In this document: positions 1 through 9,102 of the stretch, in pieces
How the letters are laid out: each line of letters begins with the position of its first letter
How positions within the stretch are numbered: the stretch's first letter is position 1
Origin: Streptomyces sp. ML-6
GTDB lineage: Bacteria > Actinomycetota > Actinomycetes > Streptomycetales > Streptomycetaceae
Direction: 5' to 3'
Assembly: GCF_030116705.1 (NCBI RefSeq)
Contig: NZ_JAOTIK010000001.1
Span: 6,538,501 to 6,602,500 of the forward strand
DNA: 64,000 bases
Notes under the pieces: model-generated
Databases searched by the model: none
Told to the model about the DNA's origin: nothing
The model's input: only the letters and a program-made list of their open reading frames with translations
Position numbers and translations under genes: made by a program

Positions 1-946
1 GAACACCTTCTACGGCCACAAGGACGTGCTCGGCGGCGGCTACCGCTACGACATCCCGGACTACGGCCCGGGGATCGGCTTCGAGGAGTACGAGAAGTTC
101 CCCGGCACCCGCGAGGAGTGGGTCACCCCGCTGCCCGGCGCCTCCTTCTGGTACGAGAACCACTCGGTGCTCAACGCCGAACAGAACGGCTTCGCGCAGG
201 AGATGCGCAGCGGCGAGCTGGACTACACGGCGGGCCGCACCTACCCCGCCCAGTGGTTCGCCCCGGTCGTCCGCCCGCGGCTGGGCACCGGCTACTGGGG
301 TCCGTTCCGGTCCGTGTACAACGACATCCAGTTCAACCTCACGCCGTGGACGGACTCGGGCGCCGGTCACTCGGGCGCCATGCCGGAGGACGAGTACGAC
401 ACCACCTCCACCGCCTTCTACCAGGGCGACACCCTGATCAAGAAGGTCGCGGGCCGGGCCGGGTTCGCCTGGGACGTCGCGCCGGAGCGGCTGCCGTACC
501 GGCTCGTGCTCGACTCCACCCGGGACGGCGAGGTGTGGAAGACGTCCACCCGTACCCACACCGAGTGGAACTTCGTCTCGGGCGCCCTGGACGAGAACGG
601 CCCCTTCCAGGCCGACATCCCGATGCTCCAGCTGGACTACGCCGTCGACACCGACCTCGCCGGTGACGTGAAGGCGGGCCGGTGGACCGAGGTCGGGCTC
701 TCCTCGGGCACGCAGGAGTGGCTGGACGGCGCGGTGAAGGCCACGAAGGCCTCGCTGTCGGTCAGCTACGACGACGGGAGGACCTGGGAGGCGGCGCAGC
801 TGCGCAAGGACGCGGCCGGTTCCTGGACCGCCCGGTTCAAGACCCCGAAGAAGGCCGGTGGGTTCGTCTCGCTCAGGGCGCACGCCGAGGCGGCCGACGG
901 GCTGGCCGTCGACCAGGAGATCATCCGGGCGTTCGGTCTGAAGTGA
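1..946 (+). CDS. S8-type secreted peptidase, C-terminal part (5' end outside window)
   Basis: Open frame runs from the left edge to a TGA at 944-946, so only about the last 314 residues are seen. The piece is beta-rich, with aromatic and Gly/Asp-rich stretches (ELDYTAGRTYPAQWF, YWGPFRSVYNDIQFNLTPWTD) and a last domain of the type SLSVSYDDGRTWEAAQL, followed by FKTPKKAGGFVSLRAHAEAADG. This resembles the long C-terminal extension of large Streptomyces subtilisin-like (S8) peptidases. The catalytic Asp/His/Ser region would lie upstream of the window, so protease activity is inferred from that resemblance alone. A large secreted non-peptidase with a similar beta-domain is the alternative. A strong terminator follows 43 bases after the stop. 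Confidence 0.55.
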   Translation, partial: NTFYGHKDVLGGGYRYDIPDYGPGIGFEEYEKFPGTREEWVTPLPGASFWYENHSVLNAEQNGFAQEMRSGELDYTAGRTYPAQWFAPVVRPRLGTGYWGPFRSVYNDIQFNLTPWTDSGAGHSGAMPEDEYDTTSTAFYQGDTLIKKVAGRAGFAWDVAPERLPYRLVLDSTRDGEVWKTSTRTHTEWNFVSGALDENGPFQADIPMLQLDYAVDTDLAGDVKAGRWTEVGLSSGTQEWLDGAVKATKASLSVSYDDGRTWEAAQLRKDAAGSWTARFKTPKKAGGFVSLRAHAEAADGLAVDQEIIRAFGLK

Positions 947-988
947 CCTGCTGAGCACCGCTGGGCACCACTGAGCACCGCACCCGAA

Positions 989-1026
989 GCGGCCGCGCAC
1001 CCCCTCGCCCGGGGGTGCGCGGCCGC
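989..1026 (+). terminator. Intrinsic terminator after the S8-type peptidase
   Basis: Perfect 16-bp inverted repeat (GCGGCCGCGCACCCCC, 6-base loop, then its exact complement) followed directly by ACTTTTTA. The T-run is on the plus strand, so it ends the upstream gene and insulates the urease promoter region. Confidence 0.85.
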
Positions 1027-1210
1027 ACTTTTTACACTCCCTTGATGATCAAAATTTGTCCACTTTGCCCGTATATGGTGGTCGATAAGGATAGAAAGGG
1101 ACTTATCGCGGTGCGGTGCGAGTTGCCACAACGCTGCCGGGAGGCTTATAAGAGGAGCGTGGTCCAGGCGATTCCGGGAATTCCGGGGAATGCCGCCATG
1201 GAGGTTTCCC
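1027..1210 (+). promoter_or_regulatory. Urease leader/promoter region with ATAAG/CTTAT inverted repeat
   Basis: This 184-base stretch is clearly more AT-rich than its surroundings. It holds CGATAAG (1083-1089) and CTTATCG (1102-1108), exact inverted arms around a 12-base spacer, and a further CTTATAAG palindrome at 1145-1152. TTGCCC at 1065-1070 is a possible -35 box, but no well-spaced -10 box is convincing. GGAGG at 1200-1204 is the ureA ribosome binding site. The repeats may be a regulator site for nitrogen or nickel control; this is inference. Confidence 0.45.
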
Positions 1211-1513
1211 ATGTTTCTCACTCCGTCCGACACGGAGAAATTGCTGCTGAGTGTTGCCGGAATGGTCGCCCGTGACCGACTGGGCCGGGGCGTACGGCTC
1301 AATTACCCCGAGGCGGTCGCCCTGCTCTCCTGCTGGGCGATGGAACGCGCCCGCGAAGGGGCCCGCGTCAGTGATCTCATGAGCGCGGGAAGAAACGTTC
1401 TCACCCGCGGTGACGTGCTCGAAGGTGTTCCCGAGATGCTGCATGACGTTCAGGTCGAAGCGACCTTCCCGGACGGGCGCAAGCTCGTCACGATCACCTC
1501 GCCGATCCCATGA
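1211..1513 (+). CDS. ureA: Urease gamma subunit UreA
   Basis: 100 residues, the usual size of a stand-alone urease gamma chain. Begins [13 protein letters not shown] and contains the family features [17 protein letters not shown] and a C-terminal [15 protein letters not shown]. The ATG at 1211 is chosen because GGAGG lies 6 bases upstream and the N-terminus then matches the family; an in-frame ATG at 1190 lacks such a site. First gene of a coupled ureA-B-C-F-G-D operon. Its ATGA (1510-1513) is both its stop and the ureB start. It packs with UreB and UreC into the cytoplasmic nickel urease, which hydrolyses urea to ammonia and carbamate. Confidence 0.97.
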   Translation: MFLTPSDTEKLLLSVAGMVARDRLGRGVRLNYPEAVALLSCWAMERAREGARVSDLMSAGRNVLTRGDVLEGVPEMLHDVQVEATFPDGRKLVTITSPIP

Positions 1514-1926
1514 TCCCCGGCGAGATCCGGACCGGTCCCGGTGAACTGAAAATAAATGACACACGAACCCAGATTTTCCTGACCGTGGTGAACGACGGCG
1601 ACCGGCCCATTCAGATCGGCTCGCATCTGCATTTCCCCGACGCGAATCCCGCGCTTTCCTTCGACCGCTCCCTGGCCCAGGGATTTCGGCTCGACATTCC
1701 GTCCGGAACTTCGCTGCGTTTCGAGCCCGGAGTCGGCGCCGAGGTCGCCCTCGTCGAACTGGGCGGACTCCGGAAGGTGCCCGGCATCCTCGTGCCCGGC
1801 GACCGGGCCGCGCGGACGGACGCCCCGCGGACCGCATGCACGGACGACCCGGGGACCGCAGAAACGGACGACCCCCAGACCGCGGAAACGGACGACCCGG
1901 GGACCGCGGAAACGGAGGAGCGCTGA
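1510..1926 (+). CDS. ureB: Urease beta subunit UreB with repetitive acidic tail
   Basis: 138 residues against about 100-110 for most stand-alone beta chains. The first ~100 residues are canonical (MIPGEI start, [34 protein letters not shown]). The last ~36 residues are an added tail of four octapeptide units, [24 protein letters not shown] and TDDPGTAE (residues 103-134), ending TEER. The units correspond to a 24-bp DNA tandem repeat. Translation is coupled to ureA through ATGA. UreB is structural in the urease complex. The tail lies beyond the conserved fold and is probably disordered and dispensable; that is inference. Confidence 0.96.
   Translation: MIPGEIRTGPGELKINDTRTQIFLTVVNDGDRPIQIGSHLHFPDANPALSFDRSLAQGFRLDIPSGTSLRFEPGVGAEVALVELGGLRKVPGILVPGDRAARTDAPRTACTDDPGTAETDDPQTAETDDPGTAETEER
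1816..1911 (+). repeat. 24-bp tandem repeat, four units, inside ureB
   Basis: Four in-phase 24-bp units encode octapeptides of the type TDDPGTAE. Units 2-4 are near-identical and unit 1 is diverged. Because the unit length is a multiple of three, copy-number change would keep the frame. Confidence 0.9.
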
Positions 1927-1927
1927 C

Positions 1928-3631
1928 ATGGCACGCATGACCCGCGCCGCCTACGCGGCGCTGTACGGCCCCACCACCGGCGACCGCGTCCGCCTCGCCG
2001 ACACCGACCTCTGGATCGAGATCGAGGAGGACCGCTGCTTCGGCGGCGACGAGGCCGTGTTCGGCGGCGGCAAGTCCATCCGCGAATCCATGGCCCAGTC
2101 CACCGCCTCGCGCGCCGACGGCGCCCTCGACCTCGTCATCACCAACGTCGTCGTCCTCGACCACTGGGGCGTCGTCAAGACCGACGTCGGCGTACGGGAC
2201 GGGCGGATCGTCGCCCTCGGCCGCTCCGGCAACCCCGACATCAGCGACGGCGTCCACCCCGACCTGGTGATCGGCCCCGGCACCGACGTGATCTCCGGCG
2301 AGGGCCGCATCCTCACCGCCGGGGCCGTCGACACCCACGTCCACTTCCTCATGCCGGAGACCCTGCACGAGGCCCTCGCCACCGGCACCACCACCGTCAT
2401 CGGCGGCGGCACCGGCGCCACCGAGGGCTCCAAGGCCACCACCGTCACCCCCGGCGCCCGGCACCTGGCGATGATGTACCGGTCGCTGGACCGCGTCCCG
2501 CTCAACGTCATGCTCTTCGCCAAGGGCTCCACCGTCGGCGAGGAGGCCCTGCGCGAGGCGGCGCTCGCCGGGGCCGGCGGCTACAAGGTCCACGAGGACT
2601 GGGGCGCCACCCCCGCCGCCATCGACGCCGCGCTGAGGGCCGCCGACACCTACGGCCTCCAGGTCGCCCTGCACGCCGACAGCCTCAACGAGGCGGGCTA
2701 CGTCGAAGGCACCCTCGACGCCATCGCCGGACGCTCCATCCACGTCTTCCACGCCGAGGGCGCGGGCGGCGGCCACGCGCCCGACATCATCACCGTCGCC
2801 TCCCACCCCCACATCCTCCCCGCCTCCACCAACCCGACGCTCCCGCACACCGTCAACACCGTCGCCGAACACCTCGACATGCTGATGGTCTGCCACCACC
2901 TCAACCCGCGCGTCCCCGAGGACCTCGCCTTCGCGGAGTCCCGCATCCGCGCCACCACCATCGCCGCCGAGGACGTCCTGCACGACATCGGCGCCCTCTC
3001 CATCACCTCCTCCGACGCCCAGGCCATGGGCCGCATCGGCGAGGTCGTCTGCCGCACCTGGCAGGTCGCCCACACCATGAAGCAGCGCTTCGGCGACCGC
3101 GGCAGCGAACTGCCCGCCGACAACGAACGCGCCCGCCGCTACGTCGCCAAGTACACGATCTGCCCCGCCGTGGCCCACGGCATCGACCACGTCGTCGGCT
3201 CCGTCGAACCGGGCAAACTGGCCGACCTGGTGCTGTGGGACCCCGCCTTCTTCGGCATCCGCCCCGCCGCCGTCGTCAAGGGCGGCATGGTGGTGTACGC
3301 CCCGCTCGGCGACGCCAACGCCGCGATCCCCACCACCCAGCCCGTCCTGCTGCGCCCCACCGCGGCCGCCGACGCCGCCCCGCACCTCTCGGTCGGCTTC
3401 GTCGCCCCGGCCGCCCTGGCCGACGGACTGGCCGAACGGCTCGGGATCGTACGGGAACTGGTGGCCGTGAAACCCACCCGCCACCTCACCAAGGCGGACC
3501 TGCCGAACAACACGGCGCTCCCGGACATCGACGTCGACCCGGAGACCTTCGCCATCCGGATCGACGGAGAGCCCGTCGAGCCCGCCCCCGCCACCGAACT
3601 GCCGCTGGCCCAGCGGTACTCCATGTTCTGA
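1928..3631 (+). CDS. ureC: Urease alpha (catalytic) subunit UreC
   Basis: 567 residues, normal family length. All expected nickel-site residues are visible at a constant +3 offset from the Klebsiella enzyme: His137 and His139 (DTHVHF), the lysine to be carbamylated Lys220 ([10 protein letters not shown], with His222), His249 (ALHAD), His275 ([10 protein letters not shown]), the flap His323 (MVCHHLNP) and Asp363 (SSDAQAMGR). It catalyses urea hydrolysis in the cytoplasm. It begins one base after the ureB stop, and its TGA overlaps the ureF ATG by one base. In this region urease can consume urea released from purine-derived ureides. Confidence 0.99.
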   Translation: MARMTRAAYAALYGPTTGDRVRLADTDLWIEIEEDRCFGGDEAVFGGGKSIRESMAQSTASRADGALDLVITNVVVLDHWGVVKTDVGVRDGRIVALGRSGNPDISDGVHPDLVIGPGTDVISGEGRILTAGAVDTHVHFLMPETLHEALATGTTTVIGGGTGATEGSKATTVTPGARHLAMMYRSLDRVPLNVMLFAKGSTVGEEALREAALAGAGGYKVHEDWGATPAAIDAALRAADTYGLQVALHADSLNEAGYVEGTLDAIAGRSIHVFHAEGAGGGHAPDIITVASHPHILPASTNPTLPHTVNTVAEHLDMLMVCHHLNPRVPEDLAFAESRIRATTIAAEDVLHDIGALSITSSDAQAMGRIGEVVCRTWQVAHTMKQRFGDRGSELPADNERARRYVAKYTICPAVAHGIDHVVGSVEPGKLADLVLWDPAFFGIRPAAVVKGGMVVYAPLGDANAAIPTTQPVLLRPTAAADAAPHLSVGFVAPAALADGLAERLGIVRELVAVKPTRHLTKADLPNNTALPDIDVDPETFAIRIDGEPVEPAPATELPLAQRYSMF

Positions 3632-4296
3632 TGGCGAACCCGGCACTCCTCCTGCTCGGCGACGGACGGCTCCCGGTCGGCGCGTACACCTACAGCGCGG
3701 GACTCGAACCGGCCGTCGCGGCCGGACTCACCCGCGACGACATCCCCGCCCTGCTGCGGGCCCGGCTGCACACCGCCGCCGTCACCGAGGCCGCCGCCGC
3801 CGTGCTCGCCCTGCGGGCCGCGGGGCGGGACCCGGTGGACTACGGCCCCGTCCAGCACGCCCTCGCGGCCCGCACCCCCGCCGCGCCCCTGCGCGAGGCG
3901 TCGGCGACGCTCGGCCGCGGGGTGCACCGGCTGGCCCGGCGGCTGGCCCCGGACCACCCGGCGGTCACCGCCCTGGCCGCGCTCCGGCCCCGCCCGCTGC
4001 GGCCGGTCGCGCTCGGCGCCCTCGGGGCGGTCATGAAGGTGACCCCCGAGGAACTGGCGCATGCCGTCGTCCACGACGAACTCCAGACCATCGCCTCCGC
4101 GGCGCTCAAGCTCCTGCCCGGCGACCCGCTCGACACGGTCGCCTGGATCCTCGACGCCGCACCGCACACCGAGGCGGCGGTCGCCGAGGCCCTCGCGGTA
4201 CGGACCCCGGCCGGACTGCCGGCCCGTACACCCCCGCTCACCGAACAGTGGGCCCTCGAACACGCACGACGAGAACGGAGACTCTTCCTTGCCTGA
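3631..4296 (+). CDS. ureF: Urease accessory protein UreF
   Basis: 221 residues, helical, with the UreF hallmarks [24 protein letters not shown] at the N-terminus (shown in part; the key core is [14 protein letters not shown]) and a C-terminal [20 protein letters not shown] segment. The ATG at 3631 shares one base with the ureC stop. UreF works with UreD and UreG to activate apo-urease, acting as a GTPase-activating or gating factor during nickel insertion. Its last eight bases overlap the ureG TTG start. Confidence 0.95.
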   Translation: MANPALLLLGDGRLPVGAYTYSAGLEPAVAAGLTRDDIPALLRARLHTAAVTEAAAAVLALRAAGRDPVDYGPVQHALAARTPAAPLREASATLGRGVHRLARRLAPDHPAVTALAALRPRPLRPVALGALGAVMKVTPEELAHAVVHDELQTIASAALKLLPGDPLDTVAWILDAAPHTEAAVAEALAVRTPAGLPARTPPLTEQWALEHARRERRLFLA

Positions 4297-5014
4297 CCAG
4301 CACCACGACCAGCACGCCCACACCCCGGACCACCCGCACGGGCACCGGCCGCGCGCCCTGCGCCTCGGCGTCGCGGGCCCGGTCGGCACCGGCAAGAGCT
4401 CGATCCTCGCCACCCTGTGCCGCGAACTGGCCGGCGAACTCGCCATGGCCGTCGTCACCAACGACATCTACACCGACGAGGACGCCCGCTTCCTCCGCTC
4501 GGCGGGCGTCCTGCCCACCGAACGCATCCGCGCCGTCGAGACCGGCGCCTGCCCGCACACCGCGATCCGCGACGACATCACCGCCAACCTCGACGCCGTC
4601 GAGGACCTGGAGGAGGCCTACGGGCCGCTCGACCTGGTGCTCGTCGAGAGCGGCGGCGACAACCTCACCGCCACCTTCAGCCCGGCCCTCGCCGACGCCC
4701 AGCTCTTCTGCATCGACGTCGCGGGCGGCGGCGACGTCGCCCGCAAGGGCGGTCCCGGCATCACCGGGGCCGACCTCCTGATCATCAACAAGACCGACCT
4801 CGCCCCCCATGTGGAGGTCGACGTGGCCGCGATGGTCGCCGACGCGTCGGACGCCCGCGACGGCCTGCCGGTCCTCGCGCTCTCCAAGCACGACCCGGTG
4901 TCCGTGGCCGAACTCGCCGACTGGGTACGGTCGGTGCTCGCACGCCACCGCGACGGCACCCTGGTCCCCACCGACCCGGGCCCGATGGCCCCGCACAGCC
5001 ACGACCACTCATGA
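4289..5014 (+). CDS. ureG: Urease accessory GTPase UreG with His-rich N-terminus
   Basis: 241 residues. P-loop GPVGTGKSS begins at residue 30, followed by [12 protein letters not shown], the metal-binding-type [21 protein letters not shown] and the guanine-specificity motif NKTD. I start it at the TTG at 4289 because GGAG lies 8 bases upstream and the residues that follow are a plausible metal-binding head: 7 of the first 20 are His. The C-terminus ends PHSHDHS. UreG hydrolyses GTP and delivers nickel to UreC with UreF and UreD. No ureE lies in the operon, so these histidines may partly replace its nickel storage role (inference). The TTG start is likely but unproven. Confidence 0.94.
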   Translation: MPDQHHDQHAHTPDHPHGHRPRALRLGVAGPVGTGKSSILATLCRELAGELAMAVVTNDIYTDEDARFLRSAGVLPTERIRAVETGACPHTAIRDDITANLDAVEDLEEAYGPLDLVLVESGGDNLTATFSPALADAQLFCIDVAGGGDVARKGGPGITGADLLIINKTDLAPHVEVDVAAMVADASDARDGLPVLALSKHDPVSVAELADWVRSVLARHRDGTLVPTDPGPMAPHSHDHS

Positions 5015-5760
5015 CCACGGAGTCCGCCGACCCCACCGTCGTCCGCGTCGAACGCGACGGCACGGGCCGCCACACCGCCCGCGAACTGCGCCCCGGGGCG
5101 TTCCTCGCGCCCCGCCCCCTGCTGCCGTCCCCCGACCGGCTGCGGATCGCCCTGGTCGGCACCCGGGCGGGCCTGCTCGCCGGTGACGACCTGCTGCTGC
5201 ACGTCTCGGTCGGCCCCGGCGCCCGGCTCGAACTGGTCGAACCGTCCGGCCTGGTCGCGTACGACCACCGCGGCGGCACGTCCAGGTGGCGGGCCCGGGT
5301 CGACGTCGCGGAGGGCGGCGAACTGCACTGGGACGCCCGGCCGTTCGTGGTCTCGGCCGGAGCCGCGGTCGAACGCTCGATGGAGATCGAGCTGGCGGCC
5401 GGGGCCCGGATGCTGTGGCGCGAGACCCTGGTCCTGGGCCGCTCCGGCGAACGCGGCGGCGCCGTGCGGGCGACCACCCGGGCCACGTACGACGGCCACG
5501 AGCTGCTGGTCGAGGACCTGGACCTCACCGATCCGGAACTGCGCGAACTCCCCGGCATCCTGGGCCCCCACCGGATCATCGGCTCGGTCACCGTCCTCGG
5601 CACGGTGCCGGACGGCCGGCCCCACCCGTACCGCACGGTACTGGCGGGGCCGGGAGCACAGGTACGGCTGCTGGACACGGTGGCCCCGGCCGTCGAGGCG
5701 GAGCTCGCCGCGGTCTGGGAGGACTGGCGCGCCCCGGACCTCCCGGTCACGGACGGCTGA
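5011..5760 (+). CDS. ureD: Urease accessory protein UreD/UreH
   Basis: 249 residues, beta-rich and divergent, as is normal for UreD. Recognisable pieces include [51 protein letters not shown] and [18 protein letters not shown] overlaps the ureG stop (ATGA at 5011-5014). UreD binds apo-urease and recruits UreF and UreG. It is the last gene of the urease operon. Its 3' end overlaps the convergent MFS gene by 14 bp, and I see no terminator between them. Confidence 0.92.
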   Translation: MTTESADPTVVRVERDGTGRHTARELRPGAFLAPRPLLPSPDRLRIALVGTRAGLLAGDDLLLHVSVGPGARLELVEPSGLVAYDHRGGTSRWRARVDVAEGGELHWDARPFVVSAGAAVERSMEIELAAGARMLWRETLVLGRSGERGGAVRATTRATYDGHELLVEDLDLTDPELRELPGILGPHRIIGSVTVLGTVPDGRPHPYRTVLAGPGAQVRLLDTVAPAVEAELAAVWEDWRAPDLPVTDG

Positions 5761-7024
5761 CCGCGCCCCGGGCCGTTCCGGCACGGTCCACCGCACCCCG
5801 CGCCACCTGGGCACGGAACACCACCGCCGCGCACAGCAGCGCGGGAACCGCCGCGACCGCGAAGCAGACGGCCGGCGGCAACCGGTCCACCAGCAGCCCC
5901 ACGGCGGCGGCGCCCACCGACGACCCGGCGTTGACCGCCGTGTTGACCCACGCCCCCGCCCGGGTGCGGGCGCCCTCCGCCACGGACTCGTCCGCGACGA
6001 GATAGGCGGTCGTCAGCGCCGGGGCGACGAACACCCCGGCGGCCGCGACCACCCCGGCCAGCACGTACACATCGGGCGACAGCCCGGCCCCGGCCAGCGC
6101 CACCCCCAGGCCGACGGTCGGCCACGGCAGCCGCGCCCGGTTCGACGCACGCCAGGGAACGGCGCCGTGGGCCAGCCCGCCGACCGCGCTGCCCGCCGAG
6201 AGCGCGGCCAGCACCCACGCCACGGCCGCACCCCGGCCGTGCTGCTCGGCGAAGGCCACCACCAGTAGATCCAGACCGCCCAGGCACAGCCCCACGGCCG
6301 CCGCCACGAGCGCGGCGTGCCGCACCCCGACGACACCGAGCAGCCGCTGCCGGCGGGGAGCATCCGGCCCGGTCCCGGCCTCCTTCGCCGTCTCCTCCGC
6401 GCCCCCGCCGCGCAGCGCGGGCGAGGACACCATGGCCAGGGTGCCCCCCAGCACGAGCGCCGAGCCGATCGCGACGCCCGCTGCGGGAACGGTGAACCCG
6501 ATGACCACGCCCACCAGCAACGGCCCGGTGACGAACAGCAGTTCCTCGGCGACACCGTCCAGGCCGTACGCCCGCCGCAGCAGCTCCCGTTCCGGGACGA
6601 GGCGGCTCCACAGGGTCCGCATCACCGGCCCCAGCGGCGGAGTACAGGCACCCGCCGCCACGGCGAGCACCCCCAGCAGGACCGGCGGGGCCCCCGGCCG
6701 CCAGGTGACGTACGCCAGGGCGGCGAGCAGCACCGCGTGGCTCCCGGCCATCGGCGGCAGGGCCCGGCGCGGCCCGTGCCGGTCGATCAGCGCGGCACGG
6801 GCGGGGGAGAGGAAGACACTGGTGGCCCCGAACAGGGCCATGACGGTACCGGCGACGGAGTACGAGCCGGTGGCGTCGTTCACCGCCAGCATCAGGGAGA
6901 GCGGGACCACCCCGTACGAGAGCCGCCCCAGCAGGGCGGAACCGAAGGTGCGGGCGGCGTGCGGGGTACGCAGGACGGCGGCGTACGAAGGCGCGCGCGA
7001 CGGCGCGGCCGAGGACGAAGGCAT
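5747..7024 (-). CDS. MFS transporter (probable exporter)
   Basis: 425 residues with about 12 hydrophobic segments and a short basic/polar central loop, the layout of a 12-TM major facilitator. Typical bits include SVAGTVMALFGATSVFLSPARAALIDRHGPRRAL (the loop 2-3 region, quoted in part below 20: ARAALIDRHGPRR) and duplicated small-residue helices such as AGSSVGAAAVGLLVDRLPP. I choose the ATG at 7024, with GAGGA upstream, over an in-frame ATG at 7126 because the extra 34 residues look like translated leader. The substrate is unknown; drug or metabolite efflux is a guess from the family. It converges on ureD with 14 bp overlap. Its leader contains a six-codon ORF and a hairpin. Confidence 0.8.
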   Translation of the reverse strand: MPSSSAAPSRAPSYAAVLRTPHAARTFGSALLGRLSYGVVPLSLMLAVNDATGSYSVAGTVMALFGATSVFLSPARAALIDRHGPRRALPPMAGSHAVLLAALAYVTWRPGAPPVLLGVLAVAAGACTPPLGPVMRTLWSRLVPERELLRRAYGLDGVAEELLFVTGPLLVGVVIGFTVPAAGVAIGSALVLGGTLAMVSSPALRGGGAEETAKEAGTGPDAPRRQRLLGVVGVRHAALVAAAVGLCLGGLDLLVVAFAEQHGRGAAVAWVLAALSAGSAVGGLAHGAVPWRASNRARLPWPTVGLGVALAGAGLSPDVYVLAGVVAAAGVFVAPALTTAYLVADESVAEGARTRAGAWVNTAVNAGSSVGAAAVGLLVDRLPPAVCFAVAAVPALLCAAVVFRAQVARGAVDRAGTARGAVSRP

Positions 7025-7090
7025 GAGGACGTTCCTCGTGAAGGGCAGCGCGACGCACGGCGCTGCGGGCATGCGGGGGACACCGAGGGG

Positions 7091-7165
7091 CCGCACCCGG
7101 TGGAACGAGGGGGTGCGGTCAGTCACGGGGTCCTACGCACGGGGGAGGAACATGCCGACAAGGTA
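7091..7165 (-). promoter_or_regulatory. Leader of the MFS gene: leaderless mini-ORF and hairpin
   Basis: On the minus strand a -10-like TACCTT (7165-7160) lies 6 bases before an ATG that opens a six-codon frame encoding MFLPRA (7153-7133, TAG stop). An 8-bp inverted repeat CCGCACCC/GGGTGCGG (7111-7118 with 7091-7098) follows, and the MFS start comes about 65 bases later. The layout is compatible with ribosome-mediated attenuation, but this is inference from position only. Confidence 0.35.
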
Positions 7166-7202
7166 GCAGTGCGACGGGCCCGGCGGGAGGGAAGGCCGGA
7201 CC

Positions 7203-8261
7203 TCACCCGGGCCGGGGGATACCGCCGGGGCCGGCCGCCAGGATCCGCTCGGCGGTCCGCCGAAGCCGGGGCAGGAAGGCGAGAACCTCCTCGCCCCGGC
7301 GGAGCATGTTCTCGGTGGAGACGATGCCGAGGTCGGCGACCGCCTCCCGGAAGGCCGGGAGACGCGCACGGTGCAGTTCAGGAGCGTCCGCGGCCAGCAC
7401 GGTGTGGCACCGCGCGAAGGTCGCGACGATCCAGAACACCGCTTCGCGGTGGTCGCCCCGCTCGACGAGGTGCCGACTGCCGTCGATGGCGACCGGCCGC
7501 GCCCCGGCGGTGATGTCGCCGCTGAAGAAGAACGGGGTGCGGGCGACCGCGGCGGCGGCGTCGAAGGTCCGGGCGAGCTCGTCCAGATGGTGCCCCGCCC
7601 GGCGGGCCGACAGCCGCGCACAGCCCAGGAGTTCCAGCAGCTCCGGGTACAGGTGCCCCTGCCCGTACGCGTCGAGGACCTCCCTGGCCGCCGGGTACCG
7701 CAGCCGGACCGTGGGGTTGCGCAGCGCCGCGACCAGCAGGACGTGGGTGGTCACCCCGGTGGGGAACAGCCAGGACGTCACCTGTTCGTGGAACGGCGCC
7801 GAGGAGTCGAAGGCGGCGAGCCGGCTCTCGATCCGGCGCTCGGCGTCCAGACACCGGCGGCGCACCCACGACGGCTCGGCGAACCGGCGCGACACGTCCG
7901 CCCGCAGCTCGCGCAGCCGGCCCGTCGGGTCGTCGATGACCGTGTCCCGGCGGAAGCTTCCCGCCAGGTGGTACGAGGAGAGCACCCCGTCCGCCGAGGC
8001 GAGTTCGTCCCACGGCAGATGGCTGACCTCCAGCAGTGCACCCCGGAAGCGGAACTTTCCGGGCCCGGCCGGCGGGCCCGGTGCGGCGGTGACGACCATC
8101 ACGTCCACGTCCGAGAACGGGGACAGCTCGGCGTCGTCCGGCAGGCCCACCGTGGAACCGCTGAAACAGGCACCGCGGAAACCGGGAGCGGGCCGGGCGT
8201 GCTCGGCGACCCACCGGACCGCGGCCGACCGGGCCGTACCTGCTCTCACCGGGAACCTCAT
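7203..8261 (-). CDS. Nucleotidyltransferase-fold protein of unknown substrate
   Basis: 352 residues. Near the N-terminus it shows the pol-beta type motif GSTVGLPDDAELSPFSDVDV, that is GS followed by a D-x-D pair (SDVDVMVV), typical of minimal or aminoglycoside-type nucleotidyltransferases. The remainder is helical (RRRCLDAERRIESRLAAF; GDHREAVFWIVATFARCH). The ATG at 8261 is chosen because the conserved part begins soon after it; two tandem GGAGGAAT copies precede it. The protein could modify a small molecule or an RNA. No partner gene, such as a HEPN antitoxin-type protein, is adjacent. Divergent from the reductase gene that starts at 8419. Confidence 0.6.
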   Translation of the reverse strand: MRFPVRAGTARSAAVRWVAEHARPAPGFRGACFSGSTVGLPDDAELSPFSDVDVMVVTAAPGPPAGPGKFRFRGALLEVSHLPWDELASADGVLSSYHLAGSFRRDTVIDDPTGRLRELRADVSRRFAEPSWVRRRCLDAERRIESRLAAFDSSAPFHEQVTSWLFPTGVTTHVLLVAALRNPTVRLRYPAAREVLDAYGQGHLYPELLELLGCARLSARRAGHHLDELARTFDAAAAVARTPFFFSGDITAGARPVAIDGSRHLVERGDHREAVFWIVATFARCHTVLAADAPELHRARLPAFREAVADLGIVSTENMLRRGEEVLAFLPRLRRTAERILAAGPGGIPRPG

Positions 8262-8418
8262 TCCTCCGGATTCCTCCGGGGCATCACCGTACGCCGTACC
8301 CGGCACGGACCGCGCCCGCCGGAGCGTGTCACTCGTTGCCGGGCGCGCGGCGGAGGCGTCAACTGTTGGGACGCCGGGCAACCGTGTGGCACAACGCCTC
8401 CGGCGGGAGAGGATCGTG

Positions 8419-8997
8419 ATGAGGAAGATCGTCCTGATGGCCTCGATGTCCCTCGACGGCTTCATGGAGGGGCCGGACCGCGAGATCGACTGGCACGTGG
8501 TCGACGACGAACTGCACCGGCACTTCAACGAGCTGCTCGGGACCATGGGCGGCTTCCTCGAAGGGCGGGTGACCTATCAGCTCATGGAGGACTTCTGGCC
8601 GACCGCCGACTCCGATCCCTCCGCCACCGAAACCACGGTGGAGTTCGCCGGCATCTGGCGGGAGACGCCCAAGATCGTGTTCTCCCGGACCCTGGAACAC
8701 GTCGGCCGGAACGCCACGATCAGGCGGGAGGTCGATGCGGAGGAGATCAGGGCGCTGAAGGCGCAGCCCGGCGGGGACCTGTGTCTCGGGGGCGCCGACC
8801 TCGGCGCGGCCTTCATGCGGCTCGACCTGGTCGACGAGTACCGCGTCTACGTCCATCCGGTCCTCATCGGCCGGGGCAAGCCCCTGTTCCCCGCCTCGGC
8901 GGTCCGGACCGGCCTCCGTCTGGTCGAGACCAGGGCATTCGGCAACGGGGTCGTGCTGCTCCGTCACGAGCGCCGTCAGGTTGCTCCAGCGGAATGA
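8419..8997 (+). CDS. Dihydrofolate reductase / RibD C-terminal family protein
   Basis: 192 residues starting MRKIVLMASMSLDGFMEGPD, the typical opening of stand-alone RibD_C/DHFR-like proteins. Later come GRVTYQLMEDFWP, TPKIVFSRTLEHV and the NADPH-binding-like GGDLCLGGADLGAAFMRLDLVDEY, followed by HPVLIGRGKPLF. The fold is a Rossmann-like NADPH reductase, but true DHFR or riboflavin activity is not implied; most such Streptomyces proteins are uncharacterised. ATG at 8419 follows GGAGAGGA; a GTG one codon earlier is possible. It stands alone, divergent from the nucleotidyltransferase-like gene. Confidence 0.85.
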   Translation: MRKIVLMASMSLDGFMEGPDREIDWHVVDDELHRHFNELLGTMGGFLEGRVTYQLMEDFWPTADSDPSATETTVEFAGIWRETPKIVFSRTLEHVGRNATIRREVDAEEIRALKAQPGGDLCLGGADLGAAFMRLDLVDEYRVYVHPVLIGRGKPLFPASAVRTGLRLVETRAFGNGVVLLRHERRQVAPAE

Positions 8998-9102
8998 ACT
9001 CCCCGGGCCACGACGGTGTGTGACCGGTGCTGTGCCGGGTCGCACGGGGAGCCCTCCTCGTATAACTGCCGCACATCGCGAGATCTCATGAAAGGACCGG
9101 CG

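Noticed and set aside
1027..1210. GlnR box or nickel (Nur) box before the urease operon
   Set aside because: I could not find a convincing GTnAC-n6-GAAAC or TGCAA-n5-TTGCA pattern.
1103..3646. 847-codon open frame antisense to the urease genes, rich in Gly/Val/Asp
   Set aside because: High-GC DNA leaves long open antisense frames; the plus strand encodes unambiguous ureA/B/C with conserved active-site residues.
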